Shown here piece after piece: positions 39,500 to 48,935 of a DNA stretch of 64,000 bases. Position numbers and translations under genes: made by a program. This DNA is from Pseudomonas sp. JUb42 (lineage in GTDB: Bacteria > Pseudomonadota > Gammaproteobacteria > Pseudomonadales > Pseudomonadaceae): the NCBI RefSeq assembly GCF_024807945.1, contig NZ_JANUFD010000007.1:1-64000 (forward strand). The letters run 5' to 3'. Each line of letters starts with the position of its first letter. Position 1 is the first letter of the stretch. The notes under the pieces are model-generated. The model saw nothing but the letters and a program-made list of their open reading frames with translations, was not told the origin of the DNA and searched no databases.

Positions 39500-39592
39500 T
39501 CGTAAGTCTCTTTGGTCAAATCGTAGGCATTTGCGACACAGACAATCGGAAAAGCCACGGTATAGTACCCCGCTTACGCCAAGGAGCTTGCC

Positions 39593-40159
39593 ATGCGCCA
39601 GAAACCCACCGTCCTCGCCCGCGAAATCGTCGCCAGCAGTCGCCTGTTCCGGGTCGAGGAGTTGCAGCTGCGTTTTTCCAACGGGGTCGAACGGACCTAT
39701 GAGCGGCTGGTGGGACGTGGCACCGGTTATGGCGCGGTGATGATCGTCGCCATGCTTGACGCTGAGCATGCCGTGCTGGTCGAAGAATATTGCGGCGGCA
39801 CCGATGAGTATGAGCTGTCCCTGCCCAAGGGCCTGATCGAGCCGGGCGAAGACGTGCTGGCCGCTGCCAACCGCGAACTCAAGGAAGAGGCCGGTTTTGG
39901 CGCGCATCAATTGGAGCATCTGACTGAGCTGTCCCTGTCACCCGGTTACATGAGCCAGAAAATTCAGGTGGTGCTGGCCACTGACCTTTACGAAGAGAGC
40001 CTGCCGGGCGATGAGCCCGAGCCGATGCGCGTGGACAAGATCAACCTGCGCGAGCTATCAAGCTTGGTCCAGCATCCGCAGTTCAGCGAAGGCCGTGCCC
40101 TGGCGGCGCTGTATCTGGCCCGAGACCTGCTGACCCAGCGCGGAGTGTTCTTGCCATGA
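39593..40159 (+). CDS. nudE: Nudix hydrolase NudE (ADP compounds)
   Basis: A 188-residue Nudix enzyme with the box GLIEPGEDVLAAANRELKEE followed by AGF, matching the GX5EX7REUXEEXGU pattern. NudE hydrolyses ADP-ribose, Ap3A and NADH. AAGGAG lies eight bases before ATG 39593. Its stop overlaps the cysQ start (ATGA), so the two are translated together. Confidence 0.95.
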   Translation: MRQKPTVLAREIVASSRLFRVEELQLRFSNGVERTYERLVGRGTGYGAVMIVAMLDAEHAVLVEEYCGGTDEYELSLPKGLIEPGEDVLAAANRELKEEAGFGAHQLEHLTELSLSPGYMSQKIQVVLATDLYEESLPGDEPEPMRVDKINLRELSSLVQHPQFSEGRALAALYLARDLLTQRGVFLP

Positions 40160-40995
40160 CCGACGTTTTTGCCCAACTGCCCCATCCTTTGCTGGCCCCG
40201 GTGATCAAGCTGGCGCGCCAGGCCGGTGAGGCGATCCTGCCGTTCTGGCGGGCCAATGTCGCGGTGAATACCAAAAGCGACGATTCCCCGGTGACTGCGG
40301 CCGATCTGGCGGCCCATCACGTATTGGTCGATGGTCTGCTGGCCCTGGCGCCGGACATCCATGTGTTGTCCGAAGAGGACGCCGATATCCCTGTCAGTGA
40401 GCGGGCGCAATGGCAGCGCTGGTGGCTGGTCGACCCGCTGGATGGCACCAAGGAGTTCATCAACGGCAGCGAAGAATTCACCGTCAATGTCGCGTTGATT
40501 GAAAACGGGCGCGTGGTGTTCGGTGTGGTGTCGATGCCGACCAACAACCGCGCCTATTTCGGTGGTGACGGTCTGGGCGCCTGGCGCAGTGACGACGAAA
40601 ATCACTTGGCGCCGATCAGCGTGCGCAATGCCCCGGCCGAAGCCTTCACCGTGGTTGCCAGCCGCCGCCACAGCAGCCCGGAGCAGGAGCGTCTGCTCGG
40701 TGGCCTGAAAGAGGCGATGGGTAGCCTGGAACTGGCCAATATCGGCAGTTCGCTGAAGTTTTGCCTGCTGGCCGAAGGCGCCGCCGATTTCTACCCGCGT
40801 CTGGCGCCGACGTCACAATGGGACACCGCCGCCGCCCAAGGCGTACTGGAGGGTGCCGGGGGCGAGGTGCTGGAGTTGTCGGGTGAGGTGTTTACCTATC
40901 CGCCCAGGGAGTCGCTGCTTAATTCGTTCTTCCTGGCATTGCCGGCCAAGGCGCAGTGGCGTGAGAAGATGTTGGCGTTGGCGCGTTCGAACTGA
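40156..40995 (+). CDS. cysQ: 3'(2'),5'-bisphosphate nucleotidase
   Basis: A 279-residue inositol-monophosphatase-like enzyme that removes the 3' phosphate from PAP, a by-product of sulfate assimilation. Metal motifs: LSEEDADIP, VDPLDGTKEFINGSEEFTVN, and the C-terminal WDTAAAQGVLEGAGGEVL. Overlaps nudE by four bases. Complete and typical in length. Confidence 0.95.
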   Translation: MTDVFAQLPHPLLAPVIKLARQAGEAILPFWRANVAVNTKSDDSPVTAADLAAHHVLVDGLLALAPDIHVLSEEDADIPVSERAQWQRWWLVDPLDGTKEFINGSEEFTVNVALIENGRVVFGVVSMPTNNRAYFGGDGLGAWRSDDENHLAPISVRNAPAEAFTVVASRRHSSPEQERLLGGLKEAMGSLELANIGSSLKFCLLAEGAADFYPRLAPTSQWDTAAAQGVLEGAGGEVLELSGEVFTYPPRESLLNSFFLALPAKAQWREKMLALARSN

Positions 40996-41013
40996 CAGAT
41001 GCAGGAGCCGATT

Positions 41014-41083
41014 GTGGGAGCGGATTCATCCGCGAATTCGCCAGTGAATATACCGATGCCTTCGCGGATGAATCCGCTCCCAC
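41014..41083. repeat. REP pair
   Basis: GTGGGAGCGGATTCATCCGCGAA faces TTCGCGGATGAATCCGCTCCCAC with a 24-base spacer, between the convergent cysQ and thioesterase genes. Confidence 0.85.
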
Positions 41084-41120
41084 AGTAAAGAGTTGCTCCA
41101 ATTCAACCAGGCGATGAGCC

Positions 41121-41579
41121 TCAGCGATGCAACACAAACTGCCCGACAAACCGCACCGCGTCCGCCTCACTGCCCTCGGCGACAATCCGTGTGTGCAGCG
41201 CCAGCCGCGCGCGTCCGCGGCGTTGGTAGGTGGTGATGAATTTGTCCCAGAGTGCCGCATCCGGCGCGTCGCAGATGGCCACGGCATCGCTCTTGACCGG
41301 CAGCGGATAGCTGATCTGGCCATCCTGAATGACGATATGCCCGTCCTCGATCCCCGCCTCGCGCAGGCGCACATGCAACCAGCCCCAACCTGCCAGCACC
41401 GCGCCGCAATACAGGCTGCCGCCGAATAGCGTGCTCTTGTGATTGATGTTCGGTGCCAGTGGCAGATGCAGGCGCAGTTGCCCGTTTTTCCAGCTCAGGA
41501 CCTTGAGACCCATGTCGCGGGTCAGGGGGATGTCGTGGTGCAGGACCTGTTCGAGGTCGTGGGCCATATGCTCAGTCAT
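41121..41579 (-). CDS. YiiD C-terminal-type hotdog thioesterase
   Basis: A 152-residue putative thioesterase. The pattern APNINHKSTLFGGSLYCGAV contains the N-H-x-x-T-x-F-G-G core of the YiiD_C hotdog family. No acetyltransferase domain is attached, unlike E. coli YiiD. Flanked on both sides by REP elements. The substrate is unknown. Confidence 0.87.
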   Translation of the reverse strand: MTEHMAHDLEQVLHHDIPLTRDMGLKVLSWKNGQLRLHLPLAPNINHKSTLFGGSLYCGAVLAGWGWLHVRLREAGIEDGHIVIQDGQISYPLPVKSDAVAICDAPDAALWDKFITTYQRRGRARLALHTRIVAEGSEADAVRFVGQFVLHR

Positions 41580-41622
41580 TTGTTATCCAGTAGTACAGGT
41601 AGCCGCGATTTTGGTCGATCCT

Positions 41623-41738
41623 GTGGGAGCGAATTGCGGAACTGAATTGTGGGAGCGAATTCATTCGCGAAGAGGCCGATACATTCGATACATCTCTATC
41701 GATCAAAACATCGCCTTCGCGAATGAATTCGCTCCCAC
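41623..41738. repeat. REP pair preceded by a partial copy
   Basis: A complete pair spans 41649-41738 (GTGGGAGCGAATTCATTCGCGAA and its inverse). A stub GTGGGAGCGAATT at 41623-41635 lies just before it in the same orientation, as if a first arm had been cut short or copied twice. Confidence 0.83.
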
Positions 41739-41748
41739 CATGTAACGA

Positions 41749-43128
41749 TCATTCATGATCATCCTGACTATTCGCACTATCGGCGAAATTCAGCCCATGT
41801 TTGCGTAACTTGTCGTGCAAGGTCTTGCGCGGCAGGCCCAGGGCTTCGGCGAGGCTGCGCATGGAACTGTGAGAGCGGGTCAGTTCGGCGGCGATCAGGG
41901 CGCGTTCGAAGTTCTCCACCTGTTCGCTCAAGCCGCCGTTGGCATTGGCAGACACTTCCTTGCCTTCCAGCTCCAGCTCCAGGCCGAGGGCAAAGCGTTC
42001 GGCGGCGTTTTGCAGTTCGCGTACGTTGCCCGGCCAGTTATGCCGCAATAGCAGGGCGCGCTGGCCCGGCTGCAATTCGTGCTTGCCCAGGCCATGGCGC
42101 AGGGCGGCGGCGTCGGCGAAGTGCTGAAACAGCATCAAGGCGTCTTCGCCACGCTCACGCAGGGGCGGGATGCGCAGCGGCGCGACGTTGAGGCGGTAAT
42201 ACAGGTCGGCACGGAAGCGGCCCTGATCCGCCGACTGGCGCAGGTCTTCCTTGGTCGCAGCGATTACGCGGATATCCAGGGGTATCTGTTGATTGCCACC
42301 CAGGCGCTCGACCACGCGCTCCTGCAACAGCCGCAGCAGTTTGACCTGCACGTCCATGCTCATGCTTTCGATTTCATCGAGGAACAGCGTGCCGCCATTG
42401 GCGAATTCGAACTTGCCGATGCGGCGTTTCTGCGCCCCGGTAAACGCCCCCGGCTCGTGACCGAACAGCTCGCTTTCTACCACCGACTCGGCCAAAGCCC
42501 CGGCGTTGATTGCCACGAACGGGCCGTTACGGCGGCTCGACAGGTCGTGCAGCGCCCGGGCCACCACTTCTTTACCCGCGCCGGTTTCGCCGAGGATCAG
42601 CACGTCGGCACGTGTGCCGGCCAGAGCACCGATCTGTTCGCGCAGGCGCAGCATCGGCGCCGATTGACCGACCAGACGAGTGCTCAGTTGCTGACGATCA
42701 CTCAGGGCCAGGCGCAGGCTGCGGTTATCCAGAACCAGGCGGCGCAAGGCCAGGGCACGGCGCACACTGTCGAGCAGGGCATCGCTGGCGAAGGGTTTTT
42801 CCAGAAAATCATAGGCCCCGGCGCGCATGGCCTGCACGGCCAGGGGGACGTCGCCGTGACCGGTGATCAGCAGCACCGGTAGTTCCGGATCCTGCTCATG
42901 CAGCTGCTTGAGCAGTTCCAGGCCATCGATGCCCGGCATACGGATATCGCTGACCACCACGCCCGGCCAGTCCCGCTCGATGCGCGCGGCCACGCCCTGG
43001 GCTTCGGCCAGCGACATGACTTTGAGCCCGGCCAGGTCCAGCGTCTGGCTCAGGGCCTGGCGCAGATGGGGGTCGTCGTCGATCAGCAACACCTGGGTCC
43101 GGCTGTCGATGGCGGTGTCCATGCTCAT
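41749..43128 (-). CDS. dctD: sigma-54-dependent response regulator DctD
   Basis: A 459-residue NtrC-type activator. The receiver domain (TQVLLIDDDPHLRQALSQTL; phospho-Asp in VVVSDIRMPGIDG) is followed by an AAA+ domain with Walker A GETGAGKEVV, the sigma-54 contact loop GAFTGA and Walker B GGTLFLDEIES. The Fis-type HTH is in MRSLAEALGLPRKTLHDKLR. Its position next to the rml operon matches dctB-dctD in P. aeruginosa (PA5165-PA5166, recalled). It activates sigma-54 promoters for C4-dicarboxylate uptake. Overlaps dctB by four bases. No target transporter is in the window. Confidence 0.9.
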   Translation of the reverse strand: MSMDTAIDSRTQVLLIDDDPHLRQALSQTLDLAGLKVMSLAEAQGVAARIERDWPGVVVSDIRMPGIDGLELLKQLHEQDPELPVLLITGHGDVPLAVQAMRAGAYDFLEKPFASDALLDSVRRALALRRLVLDNRSLRLALSDRQQLSTRLVGQSAPMLRLREQIGALAGTRADVLILGETGAGKEVVARALHDLSSRRNGPFVAINAGALAESVVESELFGHEPGAFTGAQKRRIGKFEFANGGTLFLDEIESMSMDVQVKLLRLLQERVVERLGGNQQIPLDIRVIAATKEDLRQSADQGRFRADLYYRLNVAPLRIPPLRERGEDALMLFQHFADAAALRHGLGKHELQPGQRALLLRHNWPGNVRELQNAAERFALGLELELEGKEVSANANGGLSEQVENFERALIAAELTRSHSSMRSLAEALGLPRKTLHDKLRKHGLNFADSANSQDDHE

Positions 43129-44945
43129 GCGGAAAGATCCTCTGGCGGTTGCAGGTTGACTCCGGAGGCACCGGCTCGCAGACGCAGGGTCAGCAGGGCG
43201 CCGCCGTCGGGGTGGTTGGCGAACAGCAATTCGCCGCCCAGGGCGCGCATCAGCGTATCGCAGATGGCCAGGCCCAGCCCCAGACCCTGAGTGCGGGTCT
43301 TGGTGGTGAAAAACGGCTCGCGGGCCCGGGCCAGTGCTTCGGCTGAAAACCCCGGGCCGTTATCGCGAATGTACAGGTTGACGCCCTCGGCGCTGGTTTC
43401 GGCACTGAGCCAGAGTTTGCGCGGCGGGCCTTTCTCGGTCAGGGCATCGAGGGCGTTGGCCAGCAGGTTGCCCAGTACCTGGCGCAGACGGGTTTCCCCG
43501 GCCTGCACCCACAGGGTCGCAGCGGGCAGGTCGCGGATCAGCTCCACGTCCATGGCCCGTCGGCGTTTGGCCAGCAGGGCCAGGGCATCGTCCAGCGCCG
43601 GTTGCAGGGCGACGCTTTCCGGGGCATGGCGGTCGCGGCGGGCAAAGGCGCGCAGGTGGGCAATGATCGAGGCCATGCGGCCGGTCAATTCGCTGATCAG
43701 CTTGAGGTTGCCACGAGCGTCGTCGGTACGTTGATGGTCCAGCAGCACCTCGGCGTTTTCCGCATAACTGCGAATCGCCGCCAGGGGTTGATTGAGTTCA
43801 TGGCTTATGCTCGCCGACATGGTGCCCAGCGCCGACAGCTTGCCGGCCTGAACCAGTTCGTCCTGAGCGCGGACCAGTTCCTGCTGGGCCTGCTCGCGCT
43901 CCAGGACTTCCTGACGCAGGCGGCTGTTGAGGCCTTCGAGGTCGCTGGTGCGTTCGATCACGCGCATTTCCAGCTCGCGCCGGGCCTTGGCTTCGAAGGC
44001 GATGCGGTCCAGATAGTGGCGGCGGCGCTGCATCATGATGCCCAGCAGCGAGATCAACACCAGCAAGGCTGCCGCGCCGACTGCGACCACAGTGCGTACC
44101 GGGCGGTCGATCAGGGCGCGGGGCGCGAGAATATTTACGCTCCAACCGATTTCGTCGATCTGCTGGGTCTGGGTCAGCCAGGCTTGTTCATCCAGGCGCA
44201 GGGGCAGGGGATCGTTGGTCGGATAAGTCTGCACCGAAACAATCGATTGCTTCTCGGCATTGGTCAGCGGGCGTGTCGCCCGAAAGCGCCAGTCCGGGCG
44301 CGAGGTCAGAATCACCACGCCGTTCTGGTCAGTCAGCAACAGCTGTTCCGGCGTCTTGCCCCACAGGGTTTCGGTGTGGTCCAGATCGACCTTGATCACC
44401 AGTACGCCAATGACCTGATCGCCATCATGCACGGCACCGGCGAAGAAGTAGCCACGCTTGGCCGAGGTGGTGCCCAGACCGAAGAAGCGGCCCAGCTTGC
44501 CCGCCATGGCTTCGTTGAAATACGGACGGAAAGCGAAGTTGCGTCCGACGAAGCTATCGCGCTGATCCCAGTTGGACGCGGCCAGAGTGCGGCCATTGGT
44601 ATTCATCAGGTACATGACGTCGGCGCCGGTCTGCTGGGCGATATCACGCAACAGGTGGTTGGCCTTATCGACGTTGTTAAGGCTCTGCGGCATCAGCAGG
44701 GTGTCGCGCAGCACCGGCAGGTCATTGAGAATCTGCGGCAGGGTCTCGTAACGGTGCAGGGTGCCGAGCAGGTTGGCGACGTAAAGGTCCAGGGTCTGGC
44801 GGTTCTGGCTGACCAGCTCGCTGCGGTAATAGTGCTCGGCCAGGTGTTGCAACGGCCACAGCAGCGGCGTCAGGCACAGGGCCAACAGGGCGAGACTGCG
44901 CCAGCGGGGGCGGCGGGGGACGGTCGATGAGTTCATGCTGGGCAT
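43125..44945 (-). CDS. dctB: C4-dicarboxylate sensor histidine kinase DctB
   Basis: About 606 residues. Two membrane segments (LALLALCLTPLLWPL near 15-30 and VAVGAAALLVLISLLGIMM near 300) flank a double-Cache periplasmic sensor domain. A coiled coil leads to the His box GTMSASISHELNQPLAAIRS and the ATPase domain with NLLANALDAL, DNGPGFS and GLGLGLAICDTLM. All kinase motifs are present. ATG 44945 is used; ATG 44936 is equally possible and no ribosome site decides it. Senses succinate-type acids and phosphorylates DctD, with which it overlaps by four bases. Confidence 0.9.
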   Translation of the reverse strand: MPSMNSSTVPRRPRWRSLALLALCLTPLLWPLQHLAEHYYRSELVSQNRQTLDLYVANLLGTLHRYETLPQILNDLPVLRDTLLMPQSLNNVDKANHLLRDIAQQTGADVMYLMNTNGRTLAASNWDQRDSFVGRNFAFRPYFNEAMAGKLGRFFGLGTTSAKRGYFFAGAVHDGDQVIGVLVIKVDLDHTETLWGKTPEQLLLTDQNGVVILTSRPDWRFRATRPLTNAEKQSIVSVQTYPTNDPLPLRLDEQAWLTQTQQIDEIGWSVNILAPRALIDRPVRTVVAVGAAALLVLISLLGIMMQRRRHYLDRIAFEAKARRELEMRVIERTSDLEGLNSRLRQEVLEREQAQQELVRAQDELVQAGKLSALGTMSASISHELNQPLAAIRSYAENAEVLLDHQRTDDARGNLKLISELTGRMASIIAHLRAFARRDRHAPESVALQPALDDALALLAKRRRAMDVELIRDLPAATLWVQAGETRLRQVLGNLLANALDALTEKGPPRKLWLSAETSAEGVNLYIRDNGPGFSAEALARAREPFFTTKTRTQGLGLGLAICDTLMRALGGELLFANHPDGGALLTLRLRAGASGVNLQPPEDLSA

Positions 44946-44950
44946 TATGC

Positions 44951-44980
44951 TGTAGGAGCCGGCTTGCTGGCGATGGCGCC
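44951..44980. repeat. single REP arm
   Basis: TGTAGGAGCCGGCTTGCTGG with CGATGGCGCC following is one unpaired arm of the CCGGCTTGCTGGCGAT class, upstream of dctB. Confidence 0.65.
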
Positions 44981-45085
44981 AGGTCAATCACCTCAGGGGT
45001 AGCGTTTGGCACTTGTTGCCACCCACTTGGCTCATTTCAACGGGATAGCTTTTGCTCAGTAAAATCTCGGCAATAGGTGGCGTTC

Positions 45086-45964
45086 TCAGCCCTGCGCCGC
45101 CAGACACTCCAATAACGCCCCATGCCAATGCGCCTGATGCACGCCCCATTGTTCCTGCAACCGCCCGCAATCCAGCCGCGAATTGAGCGGGCGGGTGGCC
45201 GGGGTGGGGTAGGCGCTGGAGGGAATGGCCTTGAGGGTGGCGCAGCGTTTGCCCTGATTGATCAAATCTTGACCAATGGCCTCGGCAAAACCGAACCACG
45301 AGGTCTCGCCATTCGCCGTCAGGTGATAGGTGCCCCATTCGCCTGCCTGACCAGCCTGCCAGCGCTCGATCAACTGGCGGGTGCTGGCGGCGATGGTGCC
45401 TGCCCAGGTCGGTGCACCGATCTGGTCGCTGACCACGGACAGCTCGTCGCGCTCTTGCAGCAGGCGTTGCATGGTCAGCAGGAAGTTTTTGCCGACCGTG
45501 GAGTAGACCCAACTGGTGCGCAGGATCAGGTACTGCCCGCCCACCGCCGCGATGGCCTGTTCACCGGCCCACTTACTGGCGCCGTAGATGCTCTGCGGGT
45601 TGACCGGGTCGTCCTCGCTATAGCGCCCGACTTTACTGCCGTCGAACACGTAGTCGGTGGAGTAGTGAATCAGCGGGATCGCCAGCACCTTGGCCGCTGT
45701 GGCCAAGGCTCCGGCGGCCAGACTATTGACCCGCAACGCCGCCAACGCATCGCTTTCGGCCTGATCCACGGCGGTGTAGGCCGCTGCGTTGATGATCAGG
45801 TCCGGCTTGAGGGCCAGCACGCGTTCGACGATGGCCGCCGGTTGCGCCAGGTCCAGCTCGTCGCGACCCAGTACCACCAGCTCGCCCAGATCCGCCAGGC
45901 TGTGTTGCAAGGCCTGGGAAACCTGGCCGTGGCGGCCGCTGATCAAAATCTTCATAGGCTTCAT
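45086..45964 (-). CDS. rmlD: dTDP-4-dehydrorhamnose reductase
   Basis: A 292-residue extended short-chain dehydrogenase catalysing the last step to dTDP-L-rhamnose. The NAD(P) loop is KILISGRHGQVSQALQHSL, followed by INAAAYTAVDQAESD, the active-site STDYVFDGSK and the catalytic YGASKWAGEQ. Last gene of rmlB-rmlA-rmlC-rmlD; four-base overlap with rmlC. Confidence 0.95.
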   Translation of the reverse strand: MKPMKILISGRHGQVSQALQHSLADLGELVVLGRDELDLAQPAAIVERVLALKPDLIINAAAYTAVDQAESDALAALRVNSLAAGALATAAKVLAIPLIHYSTDYVFDGSKVGRYSEDDPVNPQSIYGASKWAGEQAIAAVGGQYLILRTSWVYSTVGKNFLLTMQRLLQERDELSVVSDQIGAPTWAGTIAASTRQLIERWQAGQAGEWGTYHLTANGETSWFGFAEAIGQDLINQGKRCATLKAIPSSAYPTPATRPLNSRLDCGRLQEQWGVHQAHWHGALLECLAAQG

Positions 45965-46506
45965 GGAAACAGGTCCGCGTCTTTCAGGTCGCTGCCTTGC
46001 TGGTCCTTGCCCGACAACAGCGGCGCCTGGTCCAGTTGCCAGTCGATGGCCAACTCGGGGTCATCCCAGCGAATGCAGCGTTCGGCAGCGGGGGTGTAGT
46101 AGTCGGTGGTCTTGTAGAGAAACTCGGCGTAGTCGCTGAGCACCACGAAGCCGTGGGCAAAGCCTTGCGGCACCCACAGCTGACGATGGTTTTCTGCCGA
46201 CAGGCGCACGCCGACCCACTGGCCGAAGGTCTTGGAGCTGCGGCGGATGTCGACGGCGATATCCAGCACTTCGCCAGCAGTGACCCGCACCAGTTTGCCC
46301 TGGGCATTTTCGATCTGGTAATGCAGGCCGCGCAGCACGCCTTTCTGCGAGCGCGAATGGTTGTCCTGAACGAACTCGGTGCTGATCCCGGTAGCCTGGG
46401 CAAAGGCCTTGGCATTGAAGCTTTCATAGAAGAAGCCCCGGGCATCACCGAAAACTTTAGGCTCGATGATCAGCACATCAGGCAAATCACTGGCAATCAC
46501 ATTCAC
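45961..46506 (-). CDS. rmlC: dTDP-4-dehydrorhamnose 3,5-epimerase
   Basis: A 181-residue cupin epimerase. Signatures: [33 protein letters not shown] (catalytic His) and [20 protein letters not shown]. The start is a GTG at 46506, with AGGGGA six bases upstream, overlapping the rmlA stop by four bases (GTGA). A longer open frame to 46599 runs inside rmlA and is rejected. Confidence 0.95.
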   Translation of the reverse strand: MNVIASDLPDVLIIEPKVFGDARGFFYESFNAKAFAQATGISTEFVQDNHSRSQKGVLRGLHYQIENAQGKLVRVTAGEVLDIAVDIRRSSKTFGQWVGVRLSAENHRQLWVPQGFAHGFVVLSDYAEFLYKTTDYYTPAAERCIRWDDPELAIDWQLDQAPLLSGKDQQGSDLKDADLFP

Positions 46507-47378
46507 GGGTGTTCCCCTGCAAGCTTGAACAGATACTGGCCGTAGCCGGTCTTGCCGAAGTAGGCGGCGCGTTCGAGCAGGTGCTCGCGGTCGATCCACT
46601 CGTTCTGATAGGCGATTTCTTCGAGGCAGGCGACCTTCAGGCCCTGGCGGTGTTCGATGGTCTGCACGTATTGCGAGGCATCGAGCAGGCTGTCGTGGGT
46701 GCCGGTGTCGAGCCAGGCGAAGCCGCGGCCAAAGCGCTCGACGCGCAGGTCGCCGCGCTCCAGATAGGCGTTGTTGACGTCGGTGATTTCCAGCTCACCC
46801 CGTGGCGATGGCTTGACGTCCTTGGCGATGCGGATCACTTCGTTATCGTAGAAATACAGGCCGGTCACCGCGTAGCTGGACTTCGGCGCCTTGGGTTTTT
46901 CTTCGATGGACAGGGCATTGCCGTTCTCGTCGAAATCGATCACGCCGAAGCGCTCCGGGTCCTTGACCCAGTAGCCGAAGACCGTGGCCCCAGAGGTATG
47001 CTCGGCGGCCCGATGCAGCTGCTCGGAGAAGTGCTGGCCGTGGAAGATGTTGTCGCCCAGGATCAGGCACACCGAGTCATCACCGATAAACTCTTCGCCA
47101 ATCAAAAAGGCTTGCGCCAGGCCATCGGGCTTGGGCTGTTCGGCGTAATGGAAGTGCACGCCGAACTGGCTGCCATCGCCCAACAGGCTGCGGTATTGCG
47201 GCAAGTCCTGGGGCGTGGAAATCACCAGGATCTCGCGAATCCCGGCCAGCATCAGCACCGAGATCGGGTAGTAGATCATCGGTTTGTCGTAGATCGGCAG
47301 CAGTTGCTTGGAAACGCCGAGGGTAATGGGGTGCAGGCGGGTGCCGGAGCCCCCGGCCAGTACAATGCCTTTGGTCAT
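46503..47378 (-). CDS. rmlA: glucose-1-phosphate thymidylyltransferase
   Basis: A 291-residue nucleotidyltransferase that makes dTDP-glucose. The nucleotide loop is [20 protein letters not shown], followed by [20 protein letters not shown] and the ILGDNIFHG metal site. Start ATG 47378 overlaps the rmlB stop by four bases. Confidence 0.96.
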   Translation of the reverse strand: MTKGIVLAGGSGTRLHPITLGVSKQLLPIYDKPMIYYPISVLMLAGIREILVISTPQDLPQYRSLLGDGSQFGVHFHYAEQPKPDGLAQAFLIGEEFIGDDSVCLILGDNIFHGQHFSEQLHRAAEHTSGATVFGYWVKDPERFGVIDFDENGNALSIEEKPKAPKSSYAVTGLYFYDNEVIRIAKDVKPSPRGELEITDVNNAYLERGDLRVERFGRGFAWLDTGTHDSLLDASQYVQTIEHRQGLKVACLEEIAYQNEWIDREHLLERAAYFGKTGYGQYLFKLAGEHP

Positions 47379-48457
47379 GCGATCAGATCCTTGGGGTCGG
47401 TGAAACCCAGTCTTTGTCCTTGGTAACTGCCGTCTTGAACCCGTTGGCACCACTCCAGGTTGTCCAGGTACCACTGCACGGTCTTGCGCAGGCCGGTCTC
47501 GAAGGTTTCCTGCGGTTTCCAGCCCAGTTCGCGTTCGATCTTGCTGGCGTCGATTGCGTAGCGCTGATCATGGCCGGGGCGATCGACCACATAGGTGATC
47601 AGGTCGGCATAGTGCGCCACGCCTTTGCGTTGCTCCGGGGCCAGCTCTTCGAGCAGGGCGCAGATACCGCGCACCACATCGATATTTTTCTGCTCGTTAT
47701 GGCCGCCGATATTGTACGTCTCGCCGACGGCGCCCTCGGTGACCACCTTGAGCAGGGCGCGGGCGTGGTCCTCGACGAACAGCCAGTCGCGCACCTGCAG
47801 GCCGTTGCCATACACCGGCAGCGGCTTACCGGCCAGGGCATTGAGAATCACCAGCGGGATAAGCTTTTCCGGGAAATGGAACGGCCCGTAGTTGTTCGAA
47901 CAGTTGGTGATCACCACCGGCAGCCCATAGGTGCGCTGCCAGGCCCGGACCAGATGGTCGGACGCCGCCTTGCTGGCCGAGTACGGCGAGCTGGGCGCGT
48001 AGGGCGTGGTTTCGGTGAACAGATCATCGACGCCGTGCAGGTCGCCATACACCTCGTCGGTGGAGATATGGTGGAAGCGAAACGCCCCACGCTCGCCTTC
48101 GGGCAGCGTCAGCCAGTAACGGCGCGTGGCTTCGAGCAGGCTGTAGGTGCCGACGATATTGGTCTGGATAAACTCTGACGGGCCATCGATCGAACGGTCA
48201 ACATGGGACTCGGCCGCCAGGTGCATGATGGCCTGGGGCTGAAAGCGCACCAATACCGCACTGACCGTGGCCTGATCGACGATATCGGCCTGGACGAATT
48301 CGTAGCGCGTGTTGGTCGCGATGCTGGCCAGGGATTCGAGGTTGCCGGCATAGGTCAGTTTGTCGAAATTGAGAACATCGTGGTCCGTATGTTGGATCAG
48401 ATGACGGATAAGCGCGGAGCCGATAAAGCCCGCGCCGCCGGTAACCAGTATGCGCAT
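47375..48457 (-). CDS. rmlB: dTDP-glucose 4,6-dehydratase
   Basis: A 360-residue extended short-chain dehydrogenase. NAD loop [39 protein letters not shown], the Asp-Glu acid/base pair in [11 protein letters not shown] and the catalytic [15 protein letters not shown]. First gene of the dTDP-rhamnose operon, which supplies rhamnose for lipopolysaccharide or rhamnolipids. Start ATG 48457; the frame is open to 48598 without conservation. Confidence 0.96.
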   Translation of the reverse strand: MRILVTGGAGFIGSALIRHLIQHTDHDVLNFDKLTYAGNLESLASIATNTRYEFVQADIVDQATVSAVLVRFQPQAIMHLAAESHVDRSIDGPSEFIQTNIVGTYSLLEATRRYWLTLPEGERGAFRFHHISTDEVYGDLHGVDDLFTETTPYAPSSPYSASKAASDHLVRAWQRTYGLPVVITNCSNNYGPFHFPEKLIPLVILNALAGKPLPVYGNGLQVRDWLFVEDHARALLKVVTEGAVGETYNIGGHNEQKNIDVVRGICALLEELAPEQRKGVAHYADLITYVVDRPGHDQRYAIDASKIERELGWKPQETFETGLRKTVQWYLDNLEWCQRVQDGSYQGQRLGFTDPKDLIA

Positions 48458-48682
48458 TGGATTGAGCCTTCTTCCTTGGTGGACGTCGGACATATGGAGC
48501 ATAGCTTGTGGGGCGAAGCCGGGTCGCGCAAGCAGCATTGACCAGGAAGCCATCGGCGGGTGATGAAATATATTGATTGCGTTCGCGCGGTACGTCATAA
48601 AAATGCCGGTTAATGGGCCCGAAAGGCTGTCGCCATACCGGCGCTCTATAGTGAGGGGCCACCCTGGCGATCACGCCGCACT

Positions 48683-48902
48683 GTGGGAACGAGGCTTGCC
48701 CGCGAAGAACGATAATCCAGTGTGCCTGATTCACCGCATCGCACGCGCTTATCAAGCGTGGCACAGCTCTTTGGATTGGAATGACAGGGGGGAGTCGGCT
48801 TGCTGGCGATGGCGCCAGATCAGGCGCTAACGTTGCTGCGAGCGCTTCGCACTCGATCGCCAGCAAGCCGGCTCCCACCAGTGCTATGAAGCCGGTCCCA
48901 CA
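48683..48902. repeat. REP cluster upstream of rmlB
   Basis: The 478-base gap between rmlB and the fusion gene has three repeat pieces: a single arm GTGGGAACGAGGCTTGCCCG (48683-48708), a pair of the CCGGCTTGCTGGCGAT class (about 48787-48878, the left end changed to GGGGAGTCGG), and a short GAAGCCGGTCCCACA half (48888-48902). Bases 48458-48682 must hold the rmlB promoter, but no clear -35/-10 was found. Confidence 0.78.
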
Positions 48903-48935
48903 AAAAATACTGTTAATTCAGATTCCGAGGTCCCC

